Shown one piece after another: positions 1 to 9,929 of a stretch of DNA of 64,000 bases; the stretch's first letter is position 1, and the number at the start of each line of letters is the position of its first letter. A program made the translations under genes and the position numbers. The notes beneath the pieces are model-generated. The model was not told the origin of the DNA. It did not search any database and saw nothing but the letters and a program-made list of their open reading frames with translations. Source of the stretch: Tritrichomonas musculus (Eukaryota > Parabasalia > Tritrichomonadida > Tritrichomonadidae); the NCBI GenBank assembly GCA_039105265.1, contig JAPFFF010000021.1, positions 248,001 to 312,000 of the forward strand, read 5' to 3'.

Positions 1-489
1 TTTCAACTTTCATATACTTAAATAATGATTTTTAAAAATCACATTTTATTTTTTTATTTATTTTCTCGTTCTTTATTAAATGCATTTTTATGTTATTATG
101 AAGTTGATTGAAAGTTAGAAAGCAAGACAACTTTTTTGAAGAATTCTAATATTGTATGCTTCATACTCAATTTTATTTTAATTAAAATATGCTTATTAAT
201 TAAATTTTTTATTTATCATATTTCTATCCAAATTTTTGAGAAATCTAAATTGAATTAATTCAATTGGTCTAATGCATTATTAGATACTATTGATATATTT
301 CATACACATTCTATTGTGATCCTTGCTTCAATTTTTTTTTTTTCTTCTCAAAAAAAAAAATTGAAATTGAATGATCACCTATCGTTTTTGATTCAATTTT
401 GAAACAAATTTTAATGACAAAGACATAATGTATCCATTATCAAAAGAATCATATCATTTCTTATTAAGGCAAATAAAATGAATAGTAAA
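1..489. other. AT-rich spacer at left edge
   Basis: No gene is visible. The one clear structure, at about 327-366, is a run of 12 T and a run of 11 A, each flanked by TTCAA/TTGAA, forming an inverted repeat around a short CTTCTC loop. It lies about 130 bases past the stop of the leftward BRCT/ankyrin gene, so it could be transcribed as a 3' hairpin. Such runs are common in this AT-rich DNA and may mean nothing. Confidence 0.5.
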
Positions 490-3400
490 TTATGATGCTT
501 TTTTAGATAAAAGTGAAATGATTTCGGGATTTCCTTTTTCGTTTGCTATATCAATTGCTGTCATTTCTTTTGTTCTCCAATTACATTTAAAGTTTATATC
601 AATATTCTTTTGTTCTAATAAAAGTTTTACTATTTCAAGTTCATCATTTTCAACAGCAAAAAACAATGGCGTTTTAACCTCTTGAGGGATATATCTATCT
701 GAAATTGAAGCTTTATTTATATCAACTTTTTCAGAATCCAATAAAAGACGAACCATTCCAACATTTCCATTTTCAATAGCAATATTCAAAGCAGTATATC
801 TACTTTTAATTATTTCATCAGAATCTGCATCATAGCAAAGAATGCTTTCATATTCATTTTGTTCCATTTCATCATCAGTAAAATTGTTTCTATAATTCAA
901 ATATTTGTTTGTGTAAATATTTGGATCTGCTTTATTATTCAATAGAAGCTTAACTATTTCTTCTTTTCCTACCGAAACGGCCATGTTTAATGCAGATTCT
1001 TCTATTCGTTTAAATGTGTCATTTCCATCATAATGACAATCATCAAAAATGTTCAAAGATAAATAATTTGGATCTATTTTTTCATGTTTTAATAAAAGTT
1101 TAACAATTTCAACATTTCCTTTTTGAATTGCTCTTGTTAGTGATGTTCCCTGTTCAAAGGTATTTACTCCTTGAACCATTCCATATGTATTTTCATCAAC
1201 CAAATTATCATTGAATTCTAATTCTTTATTTTCATATTGCAAATTGACATCAATATCGTCAAACGAAAGTAATAATTGAATGATTTCGATGTTCTCAATT
1301 TCAATGGCAAAAATCAAAGCTGTTTTAATGTCTTCATACATGACATCTTTTACTGACATTGATCTGGACTGTCTAATTACACTTGGAATATTGATATCGA
1401 TTCCTTTTTGTTCGAGTAAAAGTTTGACAATTTCATTATTTCCGTTATAAATTGCACAATTTAATGCTGTTTCAATTCTTTCATGATATCTTCCTTTCAG
1501 ATCATCATTTACAAACCTGTTAATGTGTATTGAATTAACATCTACATTTCCTATTTGCAAAAGCTCATTTACAATATAAAAATAGTTATAGCAACAGAAA
1601 TAAAAGAATGCATTTGGATTGATTGAATCTTCATTAAGTAAAAGAAAATTATAATTTTCAAGATATTGAATTAAAAAGTCACTTTTTATATTGGAATCAA
1701 TTTTCAAAAAATTAATTTCAATGTAATTAACAATATGATTGTGATGACATTTGACTGCTTCATTGTAGCATTCTTCAAATGTTGAATCTTCAGGCTCGAT
1801 GTGATTATCTTTAAGTATTGAAAAAATTTCTGCATTATCACCATGAATTGCATAAAGCCACAATGATTGCGTTAATGAAACTCCATTAAAGAATAAATAT
1901 TTAAAGATTTGAGAAGAACCAAAAAATGCCGAATATTCAATTAATGTTGGCTCTTTCAAATATAAAAAAACATTTGTTTCAAAAATGCTTTTTTGTATTT
2001 TCGAATTAAGAGAAAGATTTGTTTTTTTAACATGTGTGATGAAATCTTCAATTGAATCATTGATTATTAATTGACAGACATATTCGTCACATTCTTCTTT
2101 TCTCCGTTTTTCATTGAAATCTTGCGGCACTGGATCAATATTAATCATTTTAATAATTTGATTAATTTCGGGTTGAAAATAATGAAAATATTGGAAGCTG
2201 AATTGAAAAGTTGAAATTACTGATATAATCTTATCATCAAAGTGAATAATTCGTTCTTCAATGAGAAATAGAAGAAGTCTTTTATTATTTTTAAATATAT
2301 CGAAAATTTCATAATTTGAAAAATATTTCGAAAATTCGTTTTTGAAAATAAGCAAAAGTTTCTCTATCTTGCTGAAAAAGTCTCGACAACGTTTGTGATT
2401 GTCAGCAATTTTGGAAATCAAATTGAGCATTTCAAACAATTTGTATTTGAATTCTTGAATTTTTTGTTCTTGAATTGTTTGAGATAATGATTGAAAATGC
2501 TCTTCAAGATTGTCTGAGTGATCAATATAATCAAGAATTTGTTGATGCAACTTTTTCTTATCTGATAAATATTCTCTAAGAGATGCATTTGTCAATTTCG
2601 TTGTTGATGGCTTTATTAATGGCCTTTTATATGTAATTTCTTGTAGTTTTGGTTTTGGATATTCTGGCCGATCACACGTTATTTGCCTTGGAACCAGTGA
2701 TGCAAAATTAAATCTTTGAATTGGTGCAAACTGATTAAAACTTATAGCTGGTACAAATTGATTAGGTCCCTGAATTGGCACAAACTGATTATAAACTGTA
2801 CTTTGCACAATTTGATTAGATCCTTGAATTGGCATACATTGATTAAGTTCTGCAGCTGAAGAATATTGATATAAGCTTGTATTTTGCACGAATTGATCAG
2901 GTCTCTGAATTGGCACAAACTGGTTAAAACCTGCATTTTGCACAATTTGATTAGGTCCTTGAATTGGCATACATTGATTAAGTTCTGCAGTTGGGGAAAA
3001 CTGATTAAAACCTGTACTTGGCACAGCTTGATTAGATCCTTGAACAGGAACATATGAATTAAGTTCTGCAGTTGGGGAAAATTGATTAAAAACTGTACTT
3101 GGCACAGTTTGATTAGGTCCTTGAATTGACATACATTGATTAAGTTCTGCAGTTGGGGAAAACTGATTAAAACCTGTACTTGGCACAGTTTGATTAGATC
3201 CTTGAACAGGAACATATGAATTAAGTTCTGCAGCCGAAGAGTATTGATTAAAACCTGTAGTTGGCAGGAATTGATTAGGTCCTTGAACTGGAACATACGG
3301 ATTAAATCCTGTAGCTGGAACATATTGATTAAATTGTGGCTGCTGTTGGATCTGGCCAATAGGAATTGCATGTGCGATATTTGGTGGCTCTTCATTTAAG

Positions 3401-3921
3401 AAATTTTCTGGCTTCAGAGGAAGCAGCTGCTGATTATAGTAATTTGAATTTATATTTTGAGCTTGTGGAAACAGGTTGCATATGTTTTGTTGAGCCTGGC
3501 AATTTGGCTGATAAATTTGTGTTGTGTTTGTAGTGACGTTCAAACTATTGGAATTGGAGATAAAAGAAATAATGCCATCTTGATCTGTAATTTGAATACT
3601 TCTATTCTGAGCTTCTTGTATTATTTTTGGATCAACTTCTTCACATCCAAGAATAACAACATCAGTTTTCTCACTTATATTTGATGCTACATTTCCACCA
3701 TATTTTTCAATTAATTCTTTCAAATGATTACTTGTTAATGATGGAAGTCTACCAGTAACGACAAAATTAATTCCTAATAGACATCCTTCTGCTCCTTGTG
3801 GAACAGGAATTTGATTGATTTTTGGTAAATTTTCATTTTGAAAATTAAATCCTGCTTTGATTTTTAATTCATGTGTTGCTTTTGGAAATAATGGAATTAT
3901 TTTTTTACCTTTTTGATTCAT
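490..3921 (-). CDS. BRCT - tandem repeat - ankyrin repeat protein
   Basis: A 1,143-residue protein with three parts. Residues about 45-123 resemble a BRCT domain of the RFC1/DNA-ligase kind (hydrophobic strand with FVVTG, then YGG, then DVVILG). Residues about 190-408 are a Q/N/P-rich array of 9-10-residue units such as GFNQFVPIQGPNQ. The C-terminal part (about 655-1140) has a lead-in resembling DUF3447 of trichomonad ankyrin proteins, then many ankyrin repeats (NIEIVKLLLEQ-type helices alternating with long acidic insertions). BRCT domains bind phosphopeptides or DNA ends and ankyrin repeats bind proteins, so an adaptor role is likely; no enzyme domain is seen. The ATG is the first in frame. 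The ankyrin assignment is firm, the BRCT good, the function unknown. Confidence 0.85.
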   Translation of the reverse strand: MNQKGKKIIPLFPKATHELKIKAGFNFQNENLPKINQIPVPQGAEGCLLGINFVVTGRLPSLTSNHLKELIEKYGGNVASNISEKTDVVILGCEEVDPKIIQEAQNRSIQITDQDGIISFISNSNSLNVTTNTTQIYQPNCQAQQNICNLFPQAQNINSNYYNQQLLPLKPENFLNEEPPNIAHAIPIGQIQQQPQFNQYVPATGFNPYVPVQGPNQFLPTTGFNQYSSAAELNSYVPVQGSNQTVPSTGFNQFSPTAELNQCMSIQGPNQTVPSTVFNQFSPTAELNSYVPVQGSNQAVPSTGFNQFSPTAELNQCMPIQGPNQIVQNAGFNQFVPIQRPDQFVQNTSLYQYSSAAELNQCMPIQGSNQIVQSTVYNQFVPIQGPNQFVPAISFNQFAPIQRFNFASLVPRQITCDRPEYPKPKLQEITYKRPLIKPSTTKLTNASLREYLSDKKKLHQQILDYIDHSDNLEEHFQSLSQTIQEQKIQEFKYKLFEMLNLISKIADNHKRCRDFFSKIEKLLLIFKNEFSKYFSNYEIFDIFKNNKRLLLFLIEERIIHFDDKIISVISTFQFSFQYFHYFQPEINQIIKMINIDPVPQDFNEKRRKEECDEYVCQLIINDSIEDFITHVKKTNLSLNSKIQKSIFETNVFLYLKEPTLIEYSAFFGSSQIFKYLFFNGVSLTQSLWLYAIHGDNAEIFSILKDNHIEPEDSTFEECYNEAVKCHHNHIVNYIEINFLKIDSNIKSDFLIQYLENYNFLLLNEDSINPNAFFYFCCYNYFYIVNELLQIGNVDVNSIHINRFVNDDLKGRYHERIETALNCAIYNGNNEIVKLLLEQKGIDINIPSVIRQSRSMSVKDVMYEDIKTALIFAIEIENIEIIQLLLSFDDIDVNLQYENKELEFNDNLVDENTYGMVQGVNTFEQGTSLTRAIQKGNVEIVKLLLKHEKIDPNYLSLNIFDDCHYDGNDTFKRIEESALNMAVSVGKEEIVKLLLNNKADPNIYTNKYLNYRNNFTDDEMEQNEYESILCYDADSDEIIKSRYTALNIAIENGNVGMVRLLLDSEKVDINKASISDRYIPQEVKTPLFFAVENDELEIVKLLLEQKNIDINFKCNWRTKEMTAIDIANEKGNPEIISLLSKKAS
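2740..3345 (-). repeat. Degenerate 27-30-bp tandem repeat coding NQxVPxxG units
   Basis: This is the repeat array inside the BRCT/ankyrin gene. Successive units alternate between phrases like FNQFSPTAEL, NQCMPIQGP and NQTVPSTG, so a higher-order period of about 30 residues is also visible. The DNA is repetitive enough to keep a second frame open on the same strand. Copies have diverged by point changes but the frame is kept, so the array is translated. Confidence 0.8.
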
Positions 3922-4719
3922 GCTGGGTAATAAATTGCTTTTTGTGAGAGATCTTTTCCTTTAAAAATGATTTTTTTTTTTTATTTTTTGAGGAAATGTG
4001 ATATAAAAAATATACAATTGATTGAAAACTAAAAATATCCAATATTGGATAAAAAGTAAAAAAGATCATTAAATATAAAATATTAAGTTTACTTATGCAT
4101 GGGAAAGTTTTTACTTTGATTTTCACAATTAGCTGCTTTGCTCTTCCTAAAAAGTGTTGATATCTTCTTTTGAAAATTTTTAAAAAAATGTTCAACACTT
4201 GCGATAGAATGATTTTTCTCTTGGTTTCATCTGTTATATCATTTCCAGAAATATTAAATTTTGACACTTTTTATATTTCTGGTATTCCACTTTTTGTATA
4301 ACTATTTCAAAAAGTTGATTTGTTTCAAAGGAAAACTTTCATTAAAAATTTTATAACTTTTTGAGTGTTATACATAGATCAATTGTCATCATTTTTTCTC
4401 TAATGATGAATAAAAAGCACATTTAATCAATGGAAGAAGGAATTTTTGAATCTCGTTGAAATTTTTAGATTTTCTTTTCATTGTATCAGTTTTTTACATC
4501 TAATGAATGAAATGTGTAATATCATACCTTTTGCAAAGTATACTGAACGATATTAATGTTTATAAATTTGAGTTTGAATAATTCAATATTCATAGATTTT
4601 TCTTTTAAACCAGTTTCTTGAATATTCATTCTTTTTTCAATTGTTTAAAGAAAAAATAACATTTATATATTGAACTGGAGATATTTTTTTAATTAAAAAA
4701 AAACTTACAATAAATAACA
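3922..4719. other. Intergenic, about 800 bp, no supported gene
   Basis: AT-rich spacer holding the promoter side of the BRCT/ankyrin gene and the 3' side upstream boundary of the acyltransferase gene. A 120-codon open frame (3905-4267, minus) overlaps the next gene's start and is low-complexity, so it is not called. Two copies of the recurring intergenic motif TCAAAAAGT/ACTTTTTGA lie at 4307-4315 and 4356-4364 in opposite orientations. Confidence 0.5.
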
Positions 4720-5712
4720 TTAATTTCTTTTTTCTTTTTTGCCATTCTGTTGATTTGAAAGAGCCATATCATTTGGATCTGGTATGTCTGCTTTTGATCT
4801 AGAAATTGCTTTTGTTTTAAGATGATTAGCAAATATAATTTGAGCATTCATAGTAAAAGTGTCGATATCAGCCTTTCCTTCTGCTTCCATTGAAATAGAT
4901 TGTATTGCATCTACATGAATAATACAGAAAGGAAGTGATATTAGTTGCCAAATAAATCCTGAAATAGATTGTTTGGTATAAATAACAGTATTCCAGCCAG
5001 GTGGTACCAGTGGTAATGAATATCGAATTAACATTGGTTGAACTTTGTATGGAGTCAAAAATGCTTGCTTTTGAAACTGTAATAATGCTTCACCGTTCGT
5101 TGTAGTACCTTCAGGAAATAGAAGGACAGGGTATTTGTCATTATCGTCAGCGATCTCAATGATTTGCTTTTGCGCACCACTACTAACTTTTGAAACATAA
5201 ACTGGATCAAAAGAATCACATAAAGTGCGCAAAAAAGAATTTGAAATGAAGCTTTTGTTAATAACCAATGTAACATTTCGTATTATTAAAATAAGAAAAC
5301 AATCAAGTAAAGAAACATGATTTGATATAACAAAACGGGCTTCACGATCAATTTTACCATTGACATTGATCCAAATTGTTCCAAAAGCGAAAAATAGAAA
5401 TCTGAATCCAATTCGAACTAATTGAATACAAAAAGAATTGATAATATTGTGATGTGGGTAAAGACCAAGGAAACTGATTCCAACACTTGTTAGATAAACA
5501 ATTAGCATACAAGTTAGGAAACCTAATATTCCAACTATTAGTCTGATTGGACCAAGAAATATAAGAAAACAAAAAACTTGATAAAGACGATGAGTCCACT
5601 TAAATTTTGGAGGAGAAATGATATTTTCAAATTCATCATCTGTTACATCGCTTAACTTAGTCTGATGAGAAAATTCTTCATGAATTGCAGGAACAACAGA
5701 AGAAATAACCAT
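4720..5712 (-). CDS. LPCAT-like / AGPAT-family lysophospholipid acyltransferase
   Basis: A 330-residue membrane acyltransferase of the PlsC (AGPAT/LPCAT) family, which moves an acyl chain from acyl-CoA to a lysophospholipid in the endoplasmic reticulum. The catalytic HxxxxD motif is present as NHVSLLD (H132, D137), and the substrate-binding block is LLFPEGTTTNGE (about 197-208). A long hydrophobic stretch at about 44-82 should form one or two membrane segments, with a further hydrophobic patch at about 95-115 before the catalytic motif, as in LPCAT1/2. There is no EF-hand extension. The N-terminus is acidic and cytosolic-looking. The exact acceptor lipid cannot be told from sequence. Confidence 0.88.
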   Translation of the reverse strand: MVISSVVPAIHEEFSHQTKLSDVTDDEFENIISPPKFKWTHRLYQVFCFLIFLGPIRLIVGILGFLTCMLIVYLTSVGISFLGLYPHHNIINSFCIQLVRIGFRFLFFAFGTIWINVNGKIDREARFVISNHVSLLDCFLILIIRNVTLVINKSFISNSFLRTLCDSFDPVYVSKVSSGAQKQIIEIADDNDKYPVLLFPEGTTTNGEALLQFQKQAFLTPYKVQPMLIRYSLPLVPPGWNTVIYTKQSISGFIWQLISLPFCIIHVDAIQSISMEAEGKADIDTFTMNAQIIFANHLKTKAISRSKADIPDPNDMALSNQQNGKKEKRN

Positions 5713-5981
5713 TAATTAATTGTCTCAAATAGGTTGATAATTTTACCTATAATAATCGTTATTATATAATTTCAAAAGTTTATTAAAATTTTCATCTCAA
5801 AAATAAAAAATTCACAAAAAAATTGAATCAATTTTCCGAATTTCTTTTTATTTTAATAATCAATTACAAACTACTGTTATTTTGATGAAGAAACAAGATG
5901 AAATCAAAATTTCGAACATCAACAGCTCAAACAATTTAACACAATTTCAGTCATGTATAATACAAAATCAGTAGTTTATGC

Positions 5982-7511
5982 TTATCCTTCATTATCTGAT
6001 GCATTTATATCAAATATACTAGCATTATTACCTTGCCTGTTAAAAATCATTGGCGAGTGCCTTGAATCGTTAGTTTGAGTTGATCTAATAGCTTCCAAAT
6101 TATAAGAGGCTGTCTTTTTAAATTCATCCTCAAGTAATTTTCCAATTGGTTTCATCTCGCCTGGGAAATATTTACGGAATAATGTATCATCTTTTGATTC
6201 GATTAATTTACGGAAGAATTGCAAAGAAAACTGAGTTTGACAGATAGAATATTTCATATCATTTTCAAATTCATTTCTAAAGTTCAAATAATATTTGTAA
6301 ATTTCATCAGGATCAGCATAAGCAGTATTATATATATTTCGAGAATCCGAAATGGAACTGATGCTTGTATTTGTTATGCCATCACTACCACCACTATTTA
6401 CAGTATTTGGTTGAATGCTGTTTGAAATCAGGGTTGGTTGAATTTCGAAAAGAGATGCATATATTTTAACGACAAAACGTTTTAATAGTTTAATAATTCT
6501 TGATGCTGGAAAAATTTCTTTACATTGATATATTGAAATATCTCTTTTGATTTCTTCAGCTGAACTGTTAATTGCATTCATCACGCTATCAGGGAAATCG
6601 TTGGTTTCAATTGATGCACAGCTATGAAGATCGACGTTTATAACAAAATATGAACCAAATCCTGTTGTATAAATATGCTCAGCCATTGAGCTGTGAACAC
6701 CATCGATATATGCAATTGGCGAGTCTAGCATATCTGATAGTGAAGAAGGAACAATTGGAATAAAAGTTCCATTCCATGTAATTGGGTAAATTAAGCTCAA
6801 AAGGCCAAAACAAGCTTTTCCTAGATATTCTGGTTTTGAAGATATAACAATGATTCGAAAGTCATTCATCATCGCAACAATTGCTGATAAAAGAAAATGC
6901 GCAGAAAAATTTTCAAACATAAACTTAAGACAAGAACCGATCTCGTTGTCTGGTGAAAGCAAACGATTACATTTAAGTTCATACGAACAATTATCATTCA
7001 TCCATATGCAACAGTTATCGTCATATGTCCAGTCATATTTGTCTTGTGTTAAAACTATTTTTGAAAAATGATCAATAAAGGAATGGCAATCATTTGGATT
7101 TTTGTTAAACAAATTTGATACTTCAAAAATGATTTCATTCAAAAAGTAAGGATGATAATAGCTTGAAAAAAGAGCAAATATTGAATGCTTATTCTTTTCC
7201 TCATTGTTAATAACAACTTTTCTTTTTGCGGAATATGCAAAACAATAAGAATAATTTTTATCAGCGTCGGTGAGACAAAATGAAAAGAATGTCTTATCAT
7301 GAATATCGTTTTCTTCATAAGGAAAACAAAATCTACCAATATGAGGAACATATTTTTCCTGATACTGTGGCGCAAGAACAAATAAGTCTTCTACTTCACA
7401 TTTTCTTTGTTCATTCATCCATGCACGGCAAATATAATTAAAAGGTGGAGCATCTGGTTGACTTTGAAAATTAATCATAAAAATTTTTTTTGGGGTTCCG
7501 TATCGTTCCAT
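5982..7511 (-). CDS. DENN domain protein (probable Rab GEF)
   Basis: A 509-residue protein with a DENN module. Residues about 10-130 look like the upstream uDENN part. Residues about 200-300 are the core cDENN: IIVISSKPEYLGKACFGL, then an IYPITWNGTFIPIVPSSL block and a SPIAYIDGVHSS motif, the classical FIPxLP...Y..GVH pattern of DENN/AEX-3 proteins. The remainder could hold the downstream dDENN helices, with a Ser/Asn-rich insert at about 375-400. DENN proteins load GTP onto Rab GTPases; the partner Rab cannot be named. The gene diverges from the methyltransferase gene across 255 bp. Confidence 0.85.
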   Translation of the reverse strand: MERYGTPKKIFMINFQSQPDAPPFNYICRAWMNEQRKCEVEDLFVLAPQYQEKYVPHIGRFCFPYEENDIHDKTFFSFCLTDADKNYSYCFAYSAKRKVVINNEEKNKHSIFALFSSYYHPYFLNEIIFEVSNLFNKNPNDCHSFIDHFSKIVLTQDKYDWTYDDNCCIWMNDNCSYELKCNRLLSPDNEIGSCLKFMFENFSAHFLLSAIVAMMNDFRIIVISSKPEYLGKACFGLLSLIYPITWNGTFIPIVPSSLSDMLDSPIAYIDGVHSSMAEHIYTTGFGSYFVINVDLHSCASIETNDFPDSVMNAINSSAEEIKRDISIYQCKEIFPASRIIKLLKRFVVKIYASLFEIQPTLISNSIQPNTVNSGGSDGITNTSISSISDSRNIYNTAYADPDEIYKYYLNFRNEFENDMKYSICQTQFSLQFFRKLIESKDDTLFRKYFPGEMKPIGKLLEDEFKKTASYNLEAIRSTQTNDSRHSPMIFNRQGNNASIFDINASDNEG

Positions 7512-7766
7512 TTGAAAAAAGATAAGGAAAAAATTGAATTATCTAAATATTTAGACATTTAATTTGATATATTATTTAATATTTAATTTATATCAAAATA
7601 AAAATAACCTGAAATAGTTATTTAAATATGAAAATTTGATAATATATAAATAAATCATCAGTTTTATATTTGAATAGAATAAATTTTGAATACACATTTG
7701 AATAATTTGAATGATCAAATAGAATTAAAATTGATCATAGTTTTTAAATAATTAAGCTCTTTAAAA

Positions 7767-8495
7767 ATGTCTGAAAATGATGCAGAAATTGATGAATCAC
7801 AAAATGGATTAGATATGTTTGATTTATTTTTTAATGACGACTATGAAAAACAAGAAATTGATCTTCCGTCGGGACGAGTTATGAGTTTTCTTGGATTGAA
7901 AGCAGCGACAGTTGATTCTGATCTTACAGGGCAAATTTTATGGCCAGGATGTACTCTTTTGATGTACTGGCTCGACAAAAATATTGATTTATTTAATAAT
8001 AAAACTGCAATTGAATTGGGCGCAGGAACAGCAATTTGTTCTGCTTTTATTGCCAAATTTGGTAGTCCGCAAAAGGTTATCGCAACTGATGGTTCAGAAC
8101 CGGTTATTGATTTAATGAACAAAAACATTGATTTACTTCCAGATGCTAAAAACATTCGTAGCAAATTACTCAAGTGGAATAAAGAATCTTGTAGTACTCT
8201 ACTTAATGAAGAATTTCCAAATGGTGAAAAATTCGATTTTGTTTTCGGTTCTGAAATTGCTTATAACGAAAATTGTGTTGAAGACCTAGTTGATACTGCT
8301 GACGAACTTCTTAAAGAAGATGGAAAATTCATTGTTGGCCATATTGATAGATATGCTCAAACAACTCGTGCTTTTTTCAATAAACTAGAGAGAAGCAAAT
8401 TTATTCTTCTTGAAAAAGTTTCTTGGGATGATCTAGTTAATTATAGAATGGAATTGATTGTTGGTGCTGTTTATATTTTCCAAAGAAAAAAATAA
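7767..8495 (+). CDS. METTL21-like protein methyltransferase (Methyltransf_16)
   Basis: A 242-residue class I SAM-dependent methyltransferase of the METTL21/FAM86 lysine methyltransferase type. It has the family's upstream GQILWPGCTLLMYWL block (residues about 55-69), then motif I AIELGAGTAICS (81-92), an acidic strand end VIATDGSEP for ribose binding, and FDFVFGSEIAYNE in the position of the post-motif catalytic stretch. Family members methylate lysines on chaperones or translation factors; the substrate here is unknown. Length is normal for the family. An acidic 30-residue N-terminus precedes the domain. Confidence 0.85.
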   Translation: MSENDAEIDESQNGLDMFDLFFNDDYEKQEIDLPSGRVMSFLGLKAATVDSDLTGQILWPGCTLLMYWLDKNIDLFNNKTAIELGAGTAICSAFIAKFGSPQKVIATDGSEPVIDLMNKNIDLLPDAKNIRSKLLKWNKESCSTLLNEEFPNGEKFDFVFGSEIAYNENCVEDLVDTADELLKEDGKFIVGHIDRYAQTTRAFFNKLERSKFILLEKVSWDDLVNYRMELIVGAVYIFQRKK

Positions 8496-8652
8496 TATGA
8501 AGATTGTTCTGTTTTCTATATTTCTCTAAATTAGATTATATATTACTTTAATTTATATTTATATTTTCATTAACAAATGTATCAAAAAAGTAAAAATAGA
8601 AACGAAAATATTTAATCACACATACTAGAAAAGAGAAAAAAAACTTAGATTT

Positions 8653-9831
8653 TCATAAACTTGTATATCTTAACGCATCGCTCATATCGTTTCTAAGATT
8701 AATAAATCCCAAAGCTTCTCCAATTGAAATTAAAAAGAGATTTGGAGGATCTGAATAAGGAAGGCCCAGAAAGGCAACAATAGTTCTATGAACTTTTGAG
8801 TAAGCAACTCCAAAAGAATGAATTCTTGGAAGCATAAATATTCCATTATCACTAACATTTCCATCCAACATAGTAACCGATTCTCCATCTGGTTTAACAT
8901 GGAATATGAACCACCACTTCTTATCATAGTCCAATGCATATAAGATAGTATAATTACTATTTTTATCTTTTCCTCCAAAATAAAATACTAAATTATTAGC
9001 TCTAACCATTCCAGCATTCATTACTTCACTTTGAGGAGCAAATCCTGTTGTTGGAACTATCTTGATTTTTGGATCAGCCATGTTAATTGTAAAAAGTCCA
9101 TCAGTATGCGATCCTCCATATGATATAAGATTATAATCAACAACAACAGAAGGAACCCCACTCCTTCCTTTCTCGTTTGTTGGAATAGTTGACCAGACCA
9201 TCGTATTAATGTCGAGTATGTGAATCGAATTAAGCCATTGGCCATTATATCCTCCCCAAACAAATATTTTACCGTTATATAAGCCCATAATCGCTACTGA
9301 TCTTCGTTCTGGAATATCACCTTTGGTTTCTAAAACTGTAACAGTACCTGTTTGTATATCTATAGATTGCAACTCATTTGTATATACTCCTGAAAGAAAT
9401 CCACCAAAAATATAAATTTTATTATTAAATAAAACAGCGCGTGCTCCGTTTCGCGGAGAAGCACCATTGCCAACAAGTTTAATGTTTCTCCATGTGTATG
9501 CTGATAGATCAAATGCCCAAAAATCACATAACGGCTCTCCATTTGAAGAAGTTCCATATCCAATATAAGCAATTTGATTTTCTTCATCAACAACAGTGAA
9601 ATGCCCGCTTCTAGATTGTGGAGAAATACGTTCTGGTGCTACTACGCTCCATATACCGTTAAATGCCGTATGAATAATTTTCTTGGGTAAATCGTTTGTA
9701 CTGATCGTACTCAAGCCAAGAGGATCATTGCTTTCACTTTGGTTTAATCGCGCGTACTGCATTGGAATTTCGACATCAGCTACATCAGGAATTACAAAAT
9801 CATCTCTTGCACGAGACTCTTTATTACCCAT
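8653..9831 (-). CDS. Kelch-repeat protein with a possible N-myristoylation signal
   Basis: A 392-residue kelch beta-propeller. Recognisable blades include ARAVLFNNKIYIFGG (about residues 131-145), GLYNGKIFVWGGYNG and NNLVFYFGGKDKNS, each with the paired-glycine strand end followed by an aromatic. The N-terminus is MGNKESRAR: glycine at position 2 and serine at 6 fit the N-myristoyltransferase consensus, so the protein may be lipid-anchored (inference). No BTB, F-box or enzyme domain accompanies the propeller. The start lies 98 bp from the divergent VPS9-like gene. Confidence 0.85.
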   Translation of the reverse strand: MGNKESRARDDFVIPDVADVEIPMQYARLNQSESNDPLGLSTISTNDLPKKIIHTAFNGIWSVVAPERISPQSRSGHFTVVDEENQIAYIGYGTSSNGEPLCDFWAFDLSAYTWRNIKLVGNGASPRNGARAVLFNNKIYIFGGFLSGVYTNELQSIDIQTGTVTVLETKGDIPERRSVAIMGLYNGKIFVWGGYNGQWLNSIHILDINTMVWSTIPTNEKGRSGVPSVVVDYNLISYGGSHTDGLFTINMADPKIKIVPTTGFAPQSEVMNAGMVRANNLVFYFGGKDKNSNYTILYALDYDKKWWFIFHVKPDGESVTMLDGNVSDNGIFMLPRIHSFGVAYSKVHRTIVAFLGLPYSDPPNLFLISIGEALGFINLRNDMSDALRYTSL

Positions 9832-9929
9832 TTATTTCTTTTGGGTTAATAATTTCAATTAGTTATTAATCACATGATTGAAAAATTAAATAAAATAATT
9901 CAATTTTTTATTAAACCTTTCAAAATTCA
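9832..9929. promoter_or_regulatory. 98-bp divergent intergenic region, likely bidirectional promoter
   Basis: Only 98 bp separate the ATG of the leftward kelch gene and the ATG of the rightward VPS9-like gene, so both core promoters must lie here or inside the genes. Before the rightward gene the sequence reads CCTTTCAAAATTCA next to the ATG, which resembles the trichomonad CCTTT-type (M5) start element. This is a resemblance only. Confidence 0.4.

Noticed and set aside
2742-3395. 217-codon second frame over the BRCT/ankyrin repeat array
   Set aside because: Product of the repeated DNA; no similarity outside the array and it lies within a longer, domain-bearing frame.
3905-4267. 120-codon minus-strand frame upstream of the BRCT/ankyrin gene
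   Set aside because: It overlaps the next gene's start codon, is K/I/F-rich and shows no domain; likely chance in AT-rich DNA.
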